Source: Microbispora hainanensis
GTDB lineage: Bacteria; Actinomycetota; Actinomycetes; Streptosporangiales; Streptosporangiaceae
Length of the DNA stretch: 64,000 nucleotides
Direction of reading: 5' to 3'
NCBI RefSeq assembly: GCF_036186745.1
Contig: NZ_CP108086.1
Coordinates: 8,494,001-8,558,000 of the forward strand
Shown: positions 1 through 8,472 of the stretch, in pieces
How the letters are laid out: every line of letters starts with the position of its first letter
Position numbering within the stretch: the first letter of the stretch is position 1
Made by a program: the position numbers and the translations under genes
The notes under the pieces: generated by a model
Seen by the model: only the letters and a program-made list of their open reading frames with translations
What the model was told of the DNA's origin: nothing
The model's database searches: none

Positions 1-1
1 G

Positions 2-73
2 TCAACAGGCGGCGGCGCAGACGCGCAGCAGGTCGATGTGCCGGCGCTGGGTCAACCTCCCCGAGGAGTTCAT
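2..73 (-). CDS. Cys-containing putative leader peptide (23 aa)
   Basis: A 23-residue frame starts at ATG 73-71 and stops at TGA 4-2. Its C-terminal half reads RRHIDLLRVCAAAC. This matches the conserved core (RRHxDLxRVxxxxC) of the short actinobacterial peptides annotated as putative leader peptides, which usually lie upstream of sulfur-assimilation or other metabolic operons. A CTCCTCGGGGAGG segment lies just inside the frame. The two cysteines near the end would let ribosome stalling report Cys-tRNA supply, which is inference. The controlled gene would lie beyond base 1 and is not visible. Confidence 0.75.
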   Translation of the reverse strand: MNSSGRLTQRRHIDLLRVCAAAC

Positions 74-115
74 GAGGCCATCATGACAGTGACATTACCC
101 GCTGTCCAGGTAGGA

Positions 116-128
116 ATAAGGGACTTAT
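116..128 (-). promoter_or_regulatory. Perfect palindrome upstream of the leader peptide
   Basis: On the minus strand ATAAG-TCC-CTTAT is a perfect 5+3+5 inverted repeat, about 43 bases upstream of the leader-peptide ATG. A TTGAGT hexamer lies just upstream and could be a -35 box. It is placed like an operator or core promoter of the leader transcript. The binding protein is unknown. Confidence 0.4.
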
Positions 129-154
129 ATCACTCAAGGAATGTCCGGGGATGC

Positions 155-913
<759 letters not shown>

Positions 914-1066
914 GACTCCCCTCCTGGTACGGCCGGACGGCTACCCGGCCGCCGCCGCCTCATGCGCGGTCGCGAGTATCGCACGGCGTCGCAGGACCGG
1001 CCGGGTTACGGAAGGTCAGGCCGGGTACGCCCCGAATCGGGGCAAAACACCACAAGGGGGACACGC

Positions 1067-1357
1067 ATGATCAGCACACTCCACAAAATGGGACTGCGCT
1101 CCAGCGTGATGTACGGCGCCGCTATGGGGTCGATCGGCATGTCGATCGCCTCCTGGATCATCTCGAACAAATTCGAGGCGGCCGGCATCGAGCGCGCCGA
1201 CCGCTGGGCGCTGTTCGTCGGCGAGTGGGCGCCGACCTTCTTCGCGATCGGAATCGCCCTGCGCATCGAGGAGATGACCGAGGAGAAGGGGCGGGAGACC
1301 CCCGAGTGGCAGGAGCAGAGCAGCGACATCCGCCGCCCCACCCGCGCCGGCGTGTAG
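1067..1357 (+). CDS. Small hypothetical membrane protein (96 aa)
   Basis: The chosen ATG at 1067 follows AAGGGGG by a usual spacing; the frame is open further upstream but without a ribosome site. Two hydrophobic stretches, about residues 13-33 and 46-64, suggest a two-pass membrane protein with a charged C-terminal tail containing EEMTEEKGRE. I do not recognise a named family. It resembles short actinobacterial membrane proteins of unknown function. A strong terminator hairpin follows at once, so it is probably transcribed alone. Confidence 0.7.
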   Translation: MISTLHKMGLRSSVMYGAAMGSIGMSIASWIISNKFEAAGIERADRWALFVGEWAPTFFAIGIALRIEEMTEEKGRETPEWQEQSSDIRRPTRAGV

Positions 1358-1379
1358 CGGCCGGGTCAGGGTTTCCGCG

Positions 1380-1417
1380 AGCGGCCCGGAGGGACCGGCC
1401 GGTCCCTCCGGGCCGCT
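1380..1417. terminator. Long perfect hairpin after the small membrane-protein gene
   Basis: An 18-base arm starting GCGGCCCGGAGG (1381) pairs perfectly with its complement ending at 1416, and one more A-T pair flanks it. There is no U-run, as is common for actinomycete terminators. It sits 22 bases after the stop at 1357. Confidence 0.7.
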
Positions 1418-1530
1418 TCGCGTGCTCCCGGCGTCGCCGGGAAGTGTCGTGGCCGCGGCGGGCACCGCGCGCCGGTCCCGGCGTCCCGCTCGGGCCCTGG
1501 GCATCCCGACCACGACCTTGGAGCGGCAGC

Positions 1531-1576
1531 CGAGCGACTTCCGAGCGACTTCCGAGCGGCTTCTGAGCGGCCTCGG
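1531..1576. repeat. Short tandem repeat in a gene-free stretch
   Basis: The unit CGAGCGACTTC recurs about four times in increasingly degenerate form. The rest of 1418-1671 is GC-rich and I see no gene in it. Confidence 0.6.
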
Positions 1577-1671
1577 AGAATGAGCCGCGCGTCCGGCCGC
1601 GCGCGCCACCGCTCCTGCGAGCAGGCGGCCGGCACGCGGAGGCGACGGGATCCGGCACGCCGACGCTCCGT

Positions 1672-1677
1672 TAGGCT
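1672..1677 (+). promoter_or_regulatory. Candidate -10 box TAGGCT, leaderless start
   Basis: TAGGCT lies 8 bases before the GTG start at 1686. No Shine-Dalgarno sequence fits between them, so the mRNA may start at or near the GTG. No convincing -35 box is visible. Confidence 0.4.
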
Positions 1678-1685
1678 CGGCGCGC

Positions 1686-2228
1686 GTGACCCCCGATCCC
1701 GCCGCCGTCGCGCGCTGGCTGCGCACGCGGCCCGCCCGCGTGGCCGGCACCCGTGTCCTGGCCGTCGAGGGACGCTCGGGTGCGGGCAAGTCGACGCTGG
1801 CCGCCGCCGTGGCCACGGAGCTCGACGCGCCGGTCGTCCGCATGGACGACCTGTACGACGGCTGGGACGGCCTGCAGGCCGGGGTGGACGCCCTGCTGGA
1901 GTGGGTGCTGCGTCCCCTGGGCAGAGGGGGCCGGGCACGCTGGCGGCGCTACGACTGGACGCGGGGCCGGTACGCCGAATGGCACGAGCTCCCCGAGTCG
2001 GACACGGTCGTGATCGAGGGCGTGGGCTGCGGCGCCCGCGAGGCGGAGCCGTACCTCAGCGGGCTGGTGTGGCTGGAGGCCGGCGAGGAGATCCGCAGGG
2101 CGCGGGCGCTCGCCCGCGACGGTGAACTGTACGCGCCCCACTGGCGGCGCTGGGCCGAGCAGGAGGAGCGGTACTACGCCCGCCACGACGTGCGCTCCCG
2201 GGCCGGCCTCGTCATCGTCACCGGCTGA
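1686..2228 (+). CDS. P-loop kinase of the uridine kinase type
   Basis: 180 aa with a GTG start. A Walker A motif GRSGAGKST occupies residues 29-37. The following RMDDLYDGW segment matches the substrate-side acidic loop of the uridine/pantothenate kinase-like P-loop family. A later VVIEGVGCG segment resembles the Walker B strand. Substrate is unknown; nucleoside or small-molecule kinase activity is inferred from fold only. The stop codon abuts the stop codon of the convergent cupin gene with no base between them. Confidence 0.75.
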   Translation: MTPDPAAVARWLRTRPARVAGTRVLAVEGRSGAGKSTLAAAVATELDAPVVRMDDLYDGWDGLQAGVDALLEWVLRPLGRGGRARWRRYDWTRGRYAEWHELPESDTVVIEGVGCGAREAEPYLSGLVWLEAGEEIRRARALARDGELYAPHWRRWAEQEERYYARHDVRSRAGLVIVTG

Positions 2229-2627
2229 TCAGCCGAGGCCGGCGCGATACTCCTCGTCGGTCACCGGCCCGTGCCAGTGCGTCGCGCCGCTCGCCGTGAC
2301 GGCGATGTGCACCAGCGTGTCGTCGTCGACGGCGCCGTGCCAGTGCTTCTCGCCCGGCTGCACGTGGACCCAGTCGCCCGGCCCGATGCGCGTGCCGGTC
2401 GTCTCGCCCCAGCGCGTCACCACCCCGCGTCCCGACAGCACGTACAACGCCTGCTCCCCGTCGTGGGTGTGCCAGCCCGAGCGGGCCTGCGGGTCGTAGG
2501 AGAATCGCTGGGCACGCAGGCCGTCCGGCTCCGCCTCCTCCAGCGTCGGGGCCTCCCACACGCCGCCGGTGAACCTTTCCGGCCCCGGCCGGACGGTCTT
2601 GATGTCACCTTCGCGTACGAACCTCAT
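2229..2627 (-). CDS. Cupin-domain protein
   Basis: 132 aa, single cupin barrel. Metal-ligand pattern is visible as GWHTHDGEQALYVLSGRG (first cupin motif, two His and a Glu) and PGDWVHVQPGEKHWHGA (second motif with His). Such small cupins bind a metal and serve as isomerases, dioxygenases or detoxifying proteins; the reaction cannot be read from sequence. AAAGGAG precedes the ATG. The next minus-strand gene upstream is a methyltransferase, 40 bases away, so the two may be co-transcribed. Confidence 0.85.
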   Translation of the reverse strand: MRFVREGDIKTVRPGPERFTGGVWEAPTLEEAEPDGLRAQRFSYDPQARSGWHTHDGEQALYVLSGRGVVTRWGETTGTRIGPGDWVHVQPGEKHWHGAVDDDTLVHIAVTASGATHWHGPVTDEEYRAGLG

Positions 2628-2667
2628 CGCGCACTCCTTTCACCGCTTTCACCACGGGCCGGTCGCG

Positions 2668-3351
2668 TCATGCCGCCACCGCCCGCACCCATCGCCGGTC
2701 GCCGTGGAGGAAGCCCTCCATCGTGAGCCCGGCCTCGCACAGTAATTCCTCGAACCGGGCGTCCGTACGGCGCCTGCTGACGTACGTGTGCGTCCACCGC
2801 CGGTCCCCCACGACATACTCCATCGTCGCGGCGAGCAGATCCGGCTCGGGCCGGCTCACGTCCCTCATGCGGATCACCCGTCCGTCGCGGCGCCTCTCCG
2901 ACGGCTCCACCGTGTCGTACCACTCGGGCGGCTGGCGCTGGAGGATCACGCACCCGTCCGGGGCGACGTGGCGGCGGCAGGTCCGCAGGAACGCCCGGCA
3001 CAGGTCGTCGTCGGCGGTGTCGATCACGTACGACATCAGCAGGACCACGTCGAACATCCGGGCCAGGGACAGGTCCTGGATGCGGGACAGGACCGTCTCC
3101 GCCCCGTTGATGTGCGCGAGCATCTCGGGCGACTCGTCCACGGCGACCACCTCGTGACCGAGCGCGAGCAGGGCGCGGGTGATCCGGCCCGCTCCCGCGC
3201 CGAGTTCGAGGATCGCGGCGCCCTCCGGTATCGCGGCGTGGACGATCTCGGGTTCGCCGTCGGGCGTGAGCATCGCGTAGTAATCGACGGCGCACCCGTC
3301 CGGAGTGATCGGACCGGGGCCGGTGCCTTGATAGATGCGTTCTGGCGGCAT
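2668..3351 (-). CDS. Class I SAM-dependent methyltransferase
   Basis: 227 aa from the ATG at 3351, which has AGGATGG 5-8 bases upstream; an in-frame ATG at 3360 is the alternative. Motif I LELGAGAGRIT and the acidic motif VVAVDESPEML place it in the Rossmann-fold methyltransferases (Methyltransf_25 type). Motif LARMFDVVLLMSYVID follows. The substrate is unknown. It lies upstream of the cupin gene in the same direction and divergent from the Hsp20 gene. Confidence 0.85.
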   Translation of the reverse strand: MPPERIYQGTGPGPITPDGCAVDYYAMLTPDGEPEIVHAAIPEGAAILELGAGAGRITRALLALGHEVVAVDESPEMLAHINGAETVLSRIQDLSLARMFDVVLLMSYVIDTADDDLCRAFLRTCRRHVAPDGCVILQRQPPEWYDTVEPSERRRDGRVIRMRDVSRPEPDLLAATMEYVVGDRRWTHTYVSRRRTDARFEELLCEAGLTMEGFLHGDRRWVRAVAA

Positions 3352-3452
3352 GATCACCATCCTGCATCACGGGCGGTCCAGTCGTGGCGATTTGTCCGAT
3401 TTCTTCCGGGTATGTCGTTAATGATGAGTTCTCCGGACCGGAGGTGACAGGC

Positions 3453-3884
3453 ATGAGCCTTCCGACGAGACGCGAGTCCAGGGGTCTCGTTCCCGACCTG
3501 TTCGACCTGCTGGAGGCACCGCTGGCCGCGCTCCGGCCGATGGCCGGACAGCAGATGCGGCTTGAGGACTACGTAGAGAACGGCCGATACGTGCTGCGCG
3601 CCGAACTGCCCGGGATCGACCCGGACAAGGACGTGGAGATCAGCGTGTCGAACGGCATGCTGACCATCCACGCGGAGCGGCGCCACGAGGAGCGGCAGGC
3701 GCACCGCACCGAGTTCCGGTACGGATCCTTCACCCGGTCGGTCATGCTGCCGCCGAACGTGGACGAGAACGACGTGAAGGCCACCTATGACAAGGGGATC
3801 CTCGAGGTGAGCGTGCGGCTCGCCCAAGAGAAGGAGGAGCGCAAGCGCATCCCCGTCGAAATGCCGGGGAAGAAGAAGAGCTGA
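3453..3884 (+). CDS. Hsp20/alpha-crystallin small heat-shock protein
   Basis: 143 aa. The ATG follows GGAGGTGACAGGC. The alpha-crystallin domain runs from about residue 35 to 125, with RAELPGIDPDKDVEI at its start and the AxGxL-like strand TYDKGILEVSV near its end, followed by a basic tail PGKKKS. Small heat-shock proteins hold unfolding proteins in the cytoplasm. The double-domain universal stress protein gene is nearby, and in actinomycetes both gene types often belong to hypoxia or dormancy regulons. No clear HAIR or DosR-type operator is visible in the 100-base upstream gap. Confidence 0.92.
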   Translation: MSLPTRRESRGLVPDLFDLLEAPLAALRPMAGQQMRLEDYVENGRYVLRAELPGIDPDKDVEISVSNGMLTIHAERRHEERQAHRTEFRYGSFTRSVMLPPNVDENDVKATYDKGILEVSVRLAQEKEERKRIPVEMPGKKKS

Positions 3885-3900
3885 GCTGAGGCGGCTAACA

Positions 3901-3933
3901 CCGGGCCCGTCCGCGTCGCGCGGGCGGGCCCGG
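3901..3933. terminator. Hairpin terminator after hsp20
   Basis: CCGGGCCCGTCCGCG (3901-3915) pairs with CGCGGGCGGGCCCGG (3919-3933) around a TCG loop, with one G-U-type pair. It starts 16 bases after the stop. The region 3934-4180 after it is GC-rich and I see no gene in it. Confidence 0.75.
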
Positions 3934-4180
3934 GTTCGTCCGCTCGACGTTCGCCCGGCGGCGCCCGCTCGCTTTCTCGTGCTTCGCTTCAAGGGGCGGC
4001 ACGCACGGTCGCGGGGGGCGCAGGCGTCTCACTCACCCGGGCACGGCACGCACTGCCACGGCTCAGGGCTCGCCCGCTCGCCATGCATGGGCCTGCTTTG
4101 AGGCGCGGCGCGCTCCGCTCAGAGCTCACTCCGGCTCACTTCGTCCGGTTTCACGGCCGGCCGGCTCCGGCGGCGCGTTC

Positions 4181-4222
4181 GGTTCAGGGCAGGTTCAGGG
4201 CAGGTTCAGGGCACGGTTCAGG
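4181..4222. repeat. 11-base tandem repeat containing the stop codon of the USP gene
   Basis: GGTTCAGGGCA is present three times (4181, 4192, 4203), followed by a variant CGGTTCAGG. Read on the minus strand, every unit contains TGAACC, and the first of them is the true stop codon (4220-4218) of the universal stress protein gene. Confidence 0.85.
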
Positions 4223-5078
4223 ACGCAGACGGGGACCGTACGACGGCGACGGGGCACTCGGCGTGGTGCAGCACTCCCCTGCTGACCGAGCCGAGCATCG
4301 CCGAGCCCACCGCGCCCCTGCCGTGGGAGCCGACCACGAGCAGGCCCGCCGCGCGTGACGCCTGGACGAGCGCGTCGACCGGATGCCCGTAGGCGAGCTC
4401 CTCACGCACCGGCACGTCGGGATACCGCTTCCGCTGGTCCGCCGGTTTCTCGCGCGTGACGCGCTGATGTGCCTCGCGCACCTCTTCCACGTCATAGGTG
4501 ATCTCGGGCGCGAGCGGATGGGCGGGCAGGTGCCAGGCGTGCACGGCCCGCAGCGTGGTGCCCTGTGCCCTGGCCTGCTCGAAGGCGTACGCCAGGGCGG
4601 GCTCGCATTCGGGCGAGTCGTCCACGCCCACCGCGATCTCCCCTCGCTCGCCGCTCCAGCCTGGCCGTACGACGACGACCGGGCAGGGGGCGTGCCCGGC
4701 GACGTTGGTGCTGACCGACCCGAGGACGATGCCGGCGAAGCCGCCCAGTCCCCGGCTGCCGAGCACGATCTCGACGGCCTCCTTGGCCTTGTCCCGCAGG
4801 ACGCGGGAGGGGATGCCCTCGATGATCTCCGTACTGACCTTGACGTCCGGCTGCCGTTCGCGGGCCACGGCCTCGGCGGCGGCCAGCGCCCGCTCGGCGT
4901 GCGCGGTGAGCGGGTCGCCGCCCGAGGTGGGGAACTTCGGGATGCCGTAGGCCCAGTGGTCCACGACCGAGACGAAGCGCAGCGGGCAGCCGCGGCGGGC
5001 GGCGTCGTCCGCGGCCCACCGCACGGCGGCCGTCGCGGCGGGCGAACCGTCGGTGCCGACGATGATCGGGCCGGACAT
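4218..5078 (-). CDS. Universal stress protein, two tandem USP domains
   Basis: 286 aa from the ATG at 5078, which follows GGAAGGAGCGCCC. An in-frame start 21 bases upstream lacks such a site. Domain 1 spans about residues 2-140 and domain 2 about 148-283. Each ends in an ATP-binding loop: GSRGLGGFAGIVLGS in the first and GSHGRGAVGSAMLGS in the second. Double-domain, ATP-binding USPs are typical of actinobacterial stress and dormancy responses. It lies between hsp20 and a DUF1876 gene, a stress-type neighbourhood. Confidence 0.93.
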   Translation of the reverse strand: MSGPIIVGTDGSPAATAAVRWAADDAARRGCPLRFVSVVDHWAYGIPKFPTSGGDPLTAHAERALAAAEAVARERQPDVKVSTEIIEGIPSRVLRDKAKEAVEIVLGSRGLGGFAGIVLGSVSTNVAGHAPCPVVVVRPGWSGERGEIAVGVDDSPECEPALAYAFEQARAQGTTLRAVHAWHLPAHPLAPEITYDVEEVREAHQRVTREKPADQRKRYPDVPVREELAYGHPVDALVQASRAAGLLVVGSHGRGAVGSAMLGSVSRGVLHHAECPVAVVRSPSAS

Positions 5079-5235
5079 GGGCGCTCCTTCCTTCCTCACC
5101 GGCCTTCCGGCCTGGAGCCCTTCTCCATGTGACCACCGGCGGCCATGGCCCTCCAGGGTCGTAGGTCCTCAGCCCGGGGCCGCTGCCGGAGCCACTCGGC
5201 CGAGAGGGATGCTGGAGTCCTGGAGGTGGTCCGAC

Positions 5236-5505
5236 ATGGAATCGAAACGCTGGACCGTCGAAATCTTCGTCAACGAGGACGACAACGACGACGTCACCAC
5301 CGCGACCGCCGTGCTCTACACGCCCGCGGGACGACGCCACGAGAGCGTCGGCCGAGCTCGCCGCAACCCGGCCGACCGGCCCGTGCCCGAGATCGGTGAC
5401 GAGCTGGCGGCCGGACGGGCCCTCGCCGACCTGGGGGCGAAGCTCATCGGGGACGGCGCGGAGGACGTGGCGCAGCTCGCCGGTCCCGCCTACGAGTCGT
5501 ACTGA
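5236..5505 (+). CDS. DUF1876 (dsRBD-like fold) protein
   Basis: 89 aa; GGAGGTGGTCC precedes the ATG. It begins KRWTVEIFVNEDD and ends with an ALADLGAKLIGDGAEDVAQL helix, the pattern of DUF1876 proteins. These small actinobacterial proteins have unknown function and often sit near stress genes. Here it diverges from the USP gene across a 157-base gap in which I see no clear operator. Confidence 0.85.
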   Translation: MESKRWTVEIFVNEDDNDDVTTATAVLYTPAGRRHESVGRARRNPADRPVPEIGDELAAGRALADLGAKLIGDGAEDVAQLAGPAYESY

Positions 5506-5515
5506 GACCGTGGCC

Positions 5516-5564
5516 CGCTCTCCGGCGGCGGCCTGTGCCTGCCGGAGGACGCCGCCGGAGAGCG
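5516..5564. terminator. Hairpin terminator after the DUF1876 gene
   Basis: CGCTCTCCGGCGGCG (5516-5530) and CGCCGCCGGAGAGCG (5550-5564) pair perfectly over 15 bases around a 19-base loop, 10 bases after the stop codon. Confidence 0.8.
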
Positions 5565-5643
5565 GACCTGTAGCGGAGAGCCGGCACCCGGGGGCTCCGC
5601 CGGAGTCCCCCGGGAGTCCACGCCCCATGCCCTCGTTCCACGC

Positions 5644-5808
5644 CGTCGCAGTGCACGGCGTCGCATCACACGGCGCCAAACCGCACGGCGTCACATCACA
5701 TGGCGTCACAGTGCACGGCGTCACATCACATGGCGTCACAGTGCACGGCGTCACATCACATGGCGTCACAGTGCACGGCGTCACATCACATGGCGTCACA
5801 GTGCACGG
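5644..5808. repeat. Tandem array of eleven 15-base half-units
   Basis: From 5689 to 5808 there are four identical 30-base units, each made of two related 15-mers, CGTCACATCACATGG and CGTCACAGTGCACGG. Three degenerate 15-mers precede them (5644-5688). Because the unit is a multiple of three, all six frames stay open or stop in step. The minus strand gives TPCDV/TPCTV pentapeptides. I found no start site that makes this a convincing gene. It lies 20 bases past the stop of the subtilase gene. Confidence 0.95.
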
Positions 5809-5827
5809 CGTCTTACATCTCGGTGTG

Positions 5828-8008
5828 TCATTCCGCGGGGTCGGCCGGGTCGTCGCCGAGGAGCCCAGCGGCCCGCATCTCCTCCCTCAGCCAGGCCATG
5901 GCGGCCTGCTCGCCTCCGGCCGGGCCGGTCCCGCCGGCCGGCGTGCCGTTGGCCGTACGGGGAGGCCCCGGGACGTCGCCCGCCGCGCGGCCAGGCGTCC
6001 GGCCCCCGCCGGGTCCGATGGCGTACGGGCGGTCGGCGGCCGTCCCCCCGCGCTTGCCCCGGCTTCCCGTGCCGCCCCGGCCCGTTGACGACGAGGTGCC
6101 GCCGGTCGACGTGGTGCGCCCGCGCCGGCCCCCGGTGACGAGACCGCCGGGCACCGGCCCGTTGGGCGAGGCACCCACGCCGTACGCGGCCTGCGGGGCC
6201 ATGCCGGGCTGCGCCCCCGGGCCCGCCTGGCCGTCCTGGCCCGTGTGCCCGGCTTCGCCGTCCGGTCCCCCGGCCGCCGGCACGAGCAGTCCCGCGCCGG
6301 TCATCTCGGCGGTGAGCTGACCGAGCAGCGTGCCGGCCTCGATCGGCTCCGGCGTGATCTGCGCGAGGGCCGGGGCGAGGGCGCGCAGCGCGTTCGGCAT
6401 CCCCGCGCCGGTGCGGTGGAGGTCGCCGAGGTTCAGCGGCACGCAACTCGACTTGATGATGTGGAAGAGGTGGTCGACCCGCCGTGCGTCCCGTCCGCTG
6501 AAGGGGCCGCGGAAGTCGCCGTGGTGGGCGAGCACCAGGGCCGCGAGGCCGGCGACGTGCGGCGCGGCCATGGAGGTGCCGTCCAGCGCGGCGTACCCGT
6601 CCGGCGGTACGGCCGACAGGACGGCCACACCCGGGGCGCACACGTCGATCTCGGGACCATGACAGGTGAAGCGCGGCGAGAAGAAGCCGTCACCCGTCAC
6701 CGGCCCGCGGATCTCGGCCTCGTGGGCGGTGCCGGGCGGGAACGCGTCCGCCTTGCCGACGGCCGCGACGGTCAGCACGCCCGGCAGGATGCCCGGGAAG
6801 CCGACCGGCCCGCCGTCGTTGCCGGCGGCCACCACGCACGCCACCCCCGCCTCGCGCGCCTGGTCGATCTTCGCGGCGACGAGCGGCGAATGATGCCTGC
6901 TCGCCAGGCTCAGGTTGACGACGTCGATCCGCTGCTCGACGCAGTAGTCGAGCGCCTCGATCAGGTCGCTGAACCGCCCGCCCGGGAAGATCTTGCAGAC
7001 GTGCACCTCGGCCTCGACGGCGAAGCCGACGACACCGCGGCCGTCGTCGGCCCCCGAGACGACGGCCGCGCAGTGGGAGCCGTGGTAGGCGGCGTCGACG
7101 GACCAGCCGTCCGGCTCGCCGCCGACGAGGTCGACACCGGCGTGGACGCGGTCGCGCAGGTCGGGGTGCCGTACGTCGGCCCCGGAGTCGATGATCGCGA
7201 TCCTGACCCCCGCGCCGCGCAGCGTGGGCGGCAGGCGGTCGAGGTTCATCGCCTGCTGGCCCCAGCCGAAGACCTGCCTGCCGGGGAACCCGGCGAAGGT
7301 CTCCGACAGGCGTACCGGCTCGATCAGGTTGTCCCGGGTCGTGGACAGGGCCGGGCGGTCGATGTGGACGCTCCAGTAGCCGGAGCGCGGCCGGACCGTC
7401 ACCCCGTTGATCGACTCCGGAGTCTCCCCGACCACCGTGATCACCGCGCGGCCGTCGGCCCCCGTGGACGTCTGGGCGGGCCAGCCGTGCCCGGTCACCA
7501 GGATGCTCGCGCCGGGCAGCGGCGTGCCGTCCGCGTCCCTGACCAGGAAGGTGAACGTGCTCTCCACGCCCGGCGGCACCACCGCCGGGGCGGACCGCCG
7601 CCTGCGCGGCGGCTGGGGCACGTCGCTGTAGGTGAGGAGCCGGTCGCGTTCGAAGTAGAGCTGCGGATACTGCCGCCGCAGTGCCTCGACGTGCTCCGCG
7701 GTCATCTCCGCCACGACCACAGCGGGGAACCCGGGAGCCTGAGCCCCCGGGTTCCCCGCCGTTCCCCGCAGGCGGCGCAACACGCGCACCTCGGGGTCGT
7801 CCTCCAGAAGCCTGCGCACCGTGTCGCCGTCGAGAGCCGGCACGGCCGCTCCCGGCGCCGCCGGATGCGGCTGGGGCAGCGCGGCCACCATGTAGCGCCG
7901 TGGCCGGGGCTCCACCGGCTGCGGCGCCTGACGGGACGCCTGCCGCCCCCGCGGGGACGCCGGGCGCGGCTCCTCGCTTCCGTCCTTGGGCTTGTCGTTA
8001 CTGGTCAC
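5828..8008 (-). CDS. S8 subtilisin-like serine protease without signal peptide
   Basis: 726 aa from a GTG start. The catalytic triad is visible: Asp274 in AIIDSGADV, His309 in YHGSHCAA and Ser479 in LDGTSMAAPHVAG, with the oxyanion Asn397 in AAGND. Residues 150-220 resemble a carboxypeptidase-regulatory or Ig-like domain. The N-terminus is polar, with no signal peptide or membrane segment, so the enzyme is probably cytosolic unless exported by another route. Residues 590-690 are Gly/Pro/Ser/Arg-rich low-complexity sequence, followed by a short C-terminal helix. It is the third gene after the Gln-rich protein and the 97-aa helical protein, which may be its partners or substrates (inference). 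The 157-base gap to the 97-aa gene holds a hairpin. Confidence 0.88.
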   Translation of the reverse strand: MTSNDKPKDGSEEPRPASPRGRQASRQAPQPVEPRPRRYMVAALPQPHPAAPGAAVPALDGDTVRRLLEDDPEVRVLRRLRGTAGNPGAQAPGFPAVVVAEMTAEHVEALRRQYPQLYFERDRLLTYSDVPQPPRRRRSAPAVVPPGVESTFTFLVRDADGTPLPGASILVTGHGWPAQTSTGADGRAVITVVGETPESINGVTVRPRSGYWSVHIDRPALSTTRDNLIEPVRLSETFAGFPGRQVFGWGQQAMNLDRLPPTLRGAGVRIAIIDSGADVRHPDLRDRVHAGVDLVGGEPDGWSVDAAYHGSHCAAVVSGADDGRGVVGFAVEAEVHVCKIFPGGRFSDLIEALDYCVEQRIDVVNLSLASRHHSPLVAAKIDQAREAGVACVVAAGNDGGPVGFPGILPGVLTVAAVGKADAFPPGTAHEAEIRGPVTGDGFFSPRFTCHGPEIDVCAPGVAVLSAVPPDGYAALDGTSMAAPHVAGLAALVLAHHGDFRGPFSGRDARRVDHLFHIIKSSCVPLNLGDLHRTGAGMPNALRALAPALAQITPEPIEAGTLLGQLTAEMTGAGLLVPAAGGPDGEAGHTGQDGQAGPGAQPGMAPQAAYGVGASPNGPVPGGLVTGGRRGRTTSTGGTSSSTGRGGTGSRGKRGGTAADRPYAIGPGGGRTPGRAAGDVPGPPRTANGTPAGGTGPAGGEQAAMAWLREEMRAAGLLGDDPADPAE

Positions 8009-8119
8009 AAACGTCTCGACTCTCCCCAGCTCAGGCTGGTGTGGCCGGCCGCGCCCCGTGGGGGCACGAACGGCAGTTCAGGCTCTGTCATCACATTTCG
8101 CCGGTCTCGGGACGGCGGG

Positions 8120-8150
8120 GGCCCGGACCGGCCGCCGACCGGTCCGGGCC
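8120..8150. terminator. Hairpin between the 97-aa gene and the subtilase gene
   Basis: GGCCCGGACCGG (8120-8131) and CCGGTCCGGGCC (8139-8150) form a 12-base perfect stem with a 7-base loop and no U-run. It could attenuate read-through into the protease gene, setting a lower protease dose than for the two small proteins. Confidence 0.55.
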
Positions 8151-8165
8151 ACCGAGGTGATCACG

Positions 8166-8459
8166 TCACAGCAGTGGAACCATGGGCCGTCCGGGGGCGA
8201 CGGCGCCGAGCGCGAACTGGATCTGCGCCAGGCACGCGTCGTACCTCCCGGCCCGGTACAGCTGTACCGCCTGCACCAGCAGCGGGACGATCCCCGCGAC
8301 CTGGGGCGCCTGCGGGAGTGACGCCTGCAGCCAGCCGTACAGCCGCTGGAGCGTCATGGCGCAGTGCGCCTGAAGCGGCGCGACCGGCGCCGGATGCCCC
8401 ATCGCGACTCCCACGGCCGGGGGCGTCACCGGACCCATCCCGGGACCCATCGACTCCAC
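8166..8459 (-). CDS. Small helical protein of unknown function (97 aa)
   Basis: The GTG at 8459 is chosen because GGAGGAACACC lies directly upstream; the frame is open 27 bases further but would overlap the gene before it. The first 30 residues are Met/Gly/Pro/Ala-rich. The rest looks like two or three helices, with VQAVQLYRAGRYDACLAQIQFAL resembling one TPR-like hairpin (about residues 62-84). Two cysteines are present. I know no family for it. It starts 13 bases after the stop of the Gln-rich gene, so the two are surely co-transcribed. Confidence 0.7.
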   Translation of the reverse strand: MESMGPGMGPVTPPAVGVAMGHPAPVAPLQAHCAMTLQRLYGWLQASLPQAPQVAGIVPLLVQAVQLYRAGRYDACLAQIQFALGAVAPGRPMVPLL

Positions 8460-8472
8460 GGTGTTCCTCCGA

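Noticed and set aside
4492-5799. Minus-strand frame with Thr-Pro-Cys pentapeptide repeats as a protein gene
   Set aside because: Its only repetitive part comes from the 15-base array, it has no ribosome site, and it overlaps the DUF1876 and USP genes in the wrong frames.
5644-5808. Possible CRISPR array
   Set aside because: The repeats are contiguous with no unique spacers, and no cas gene lies near.
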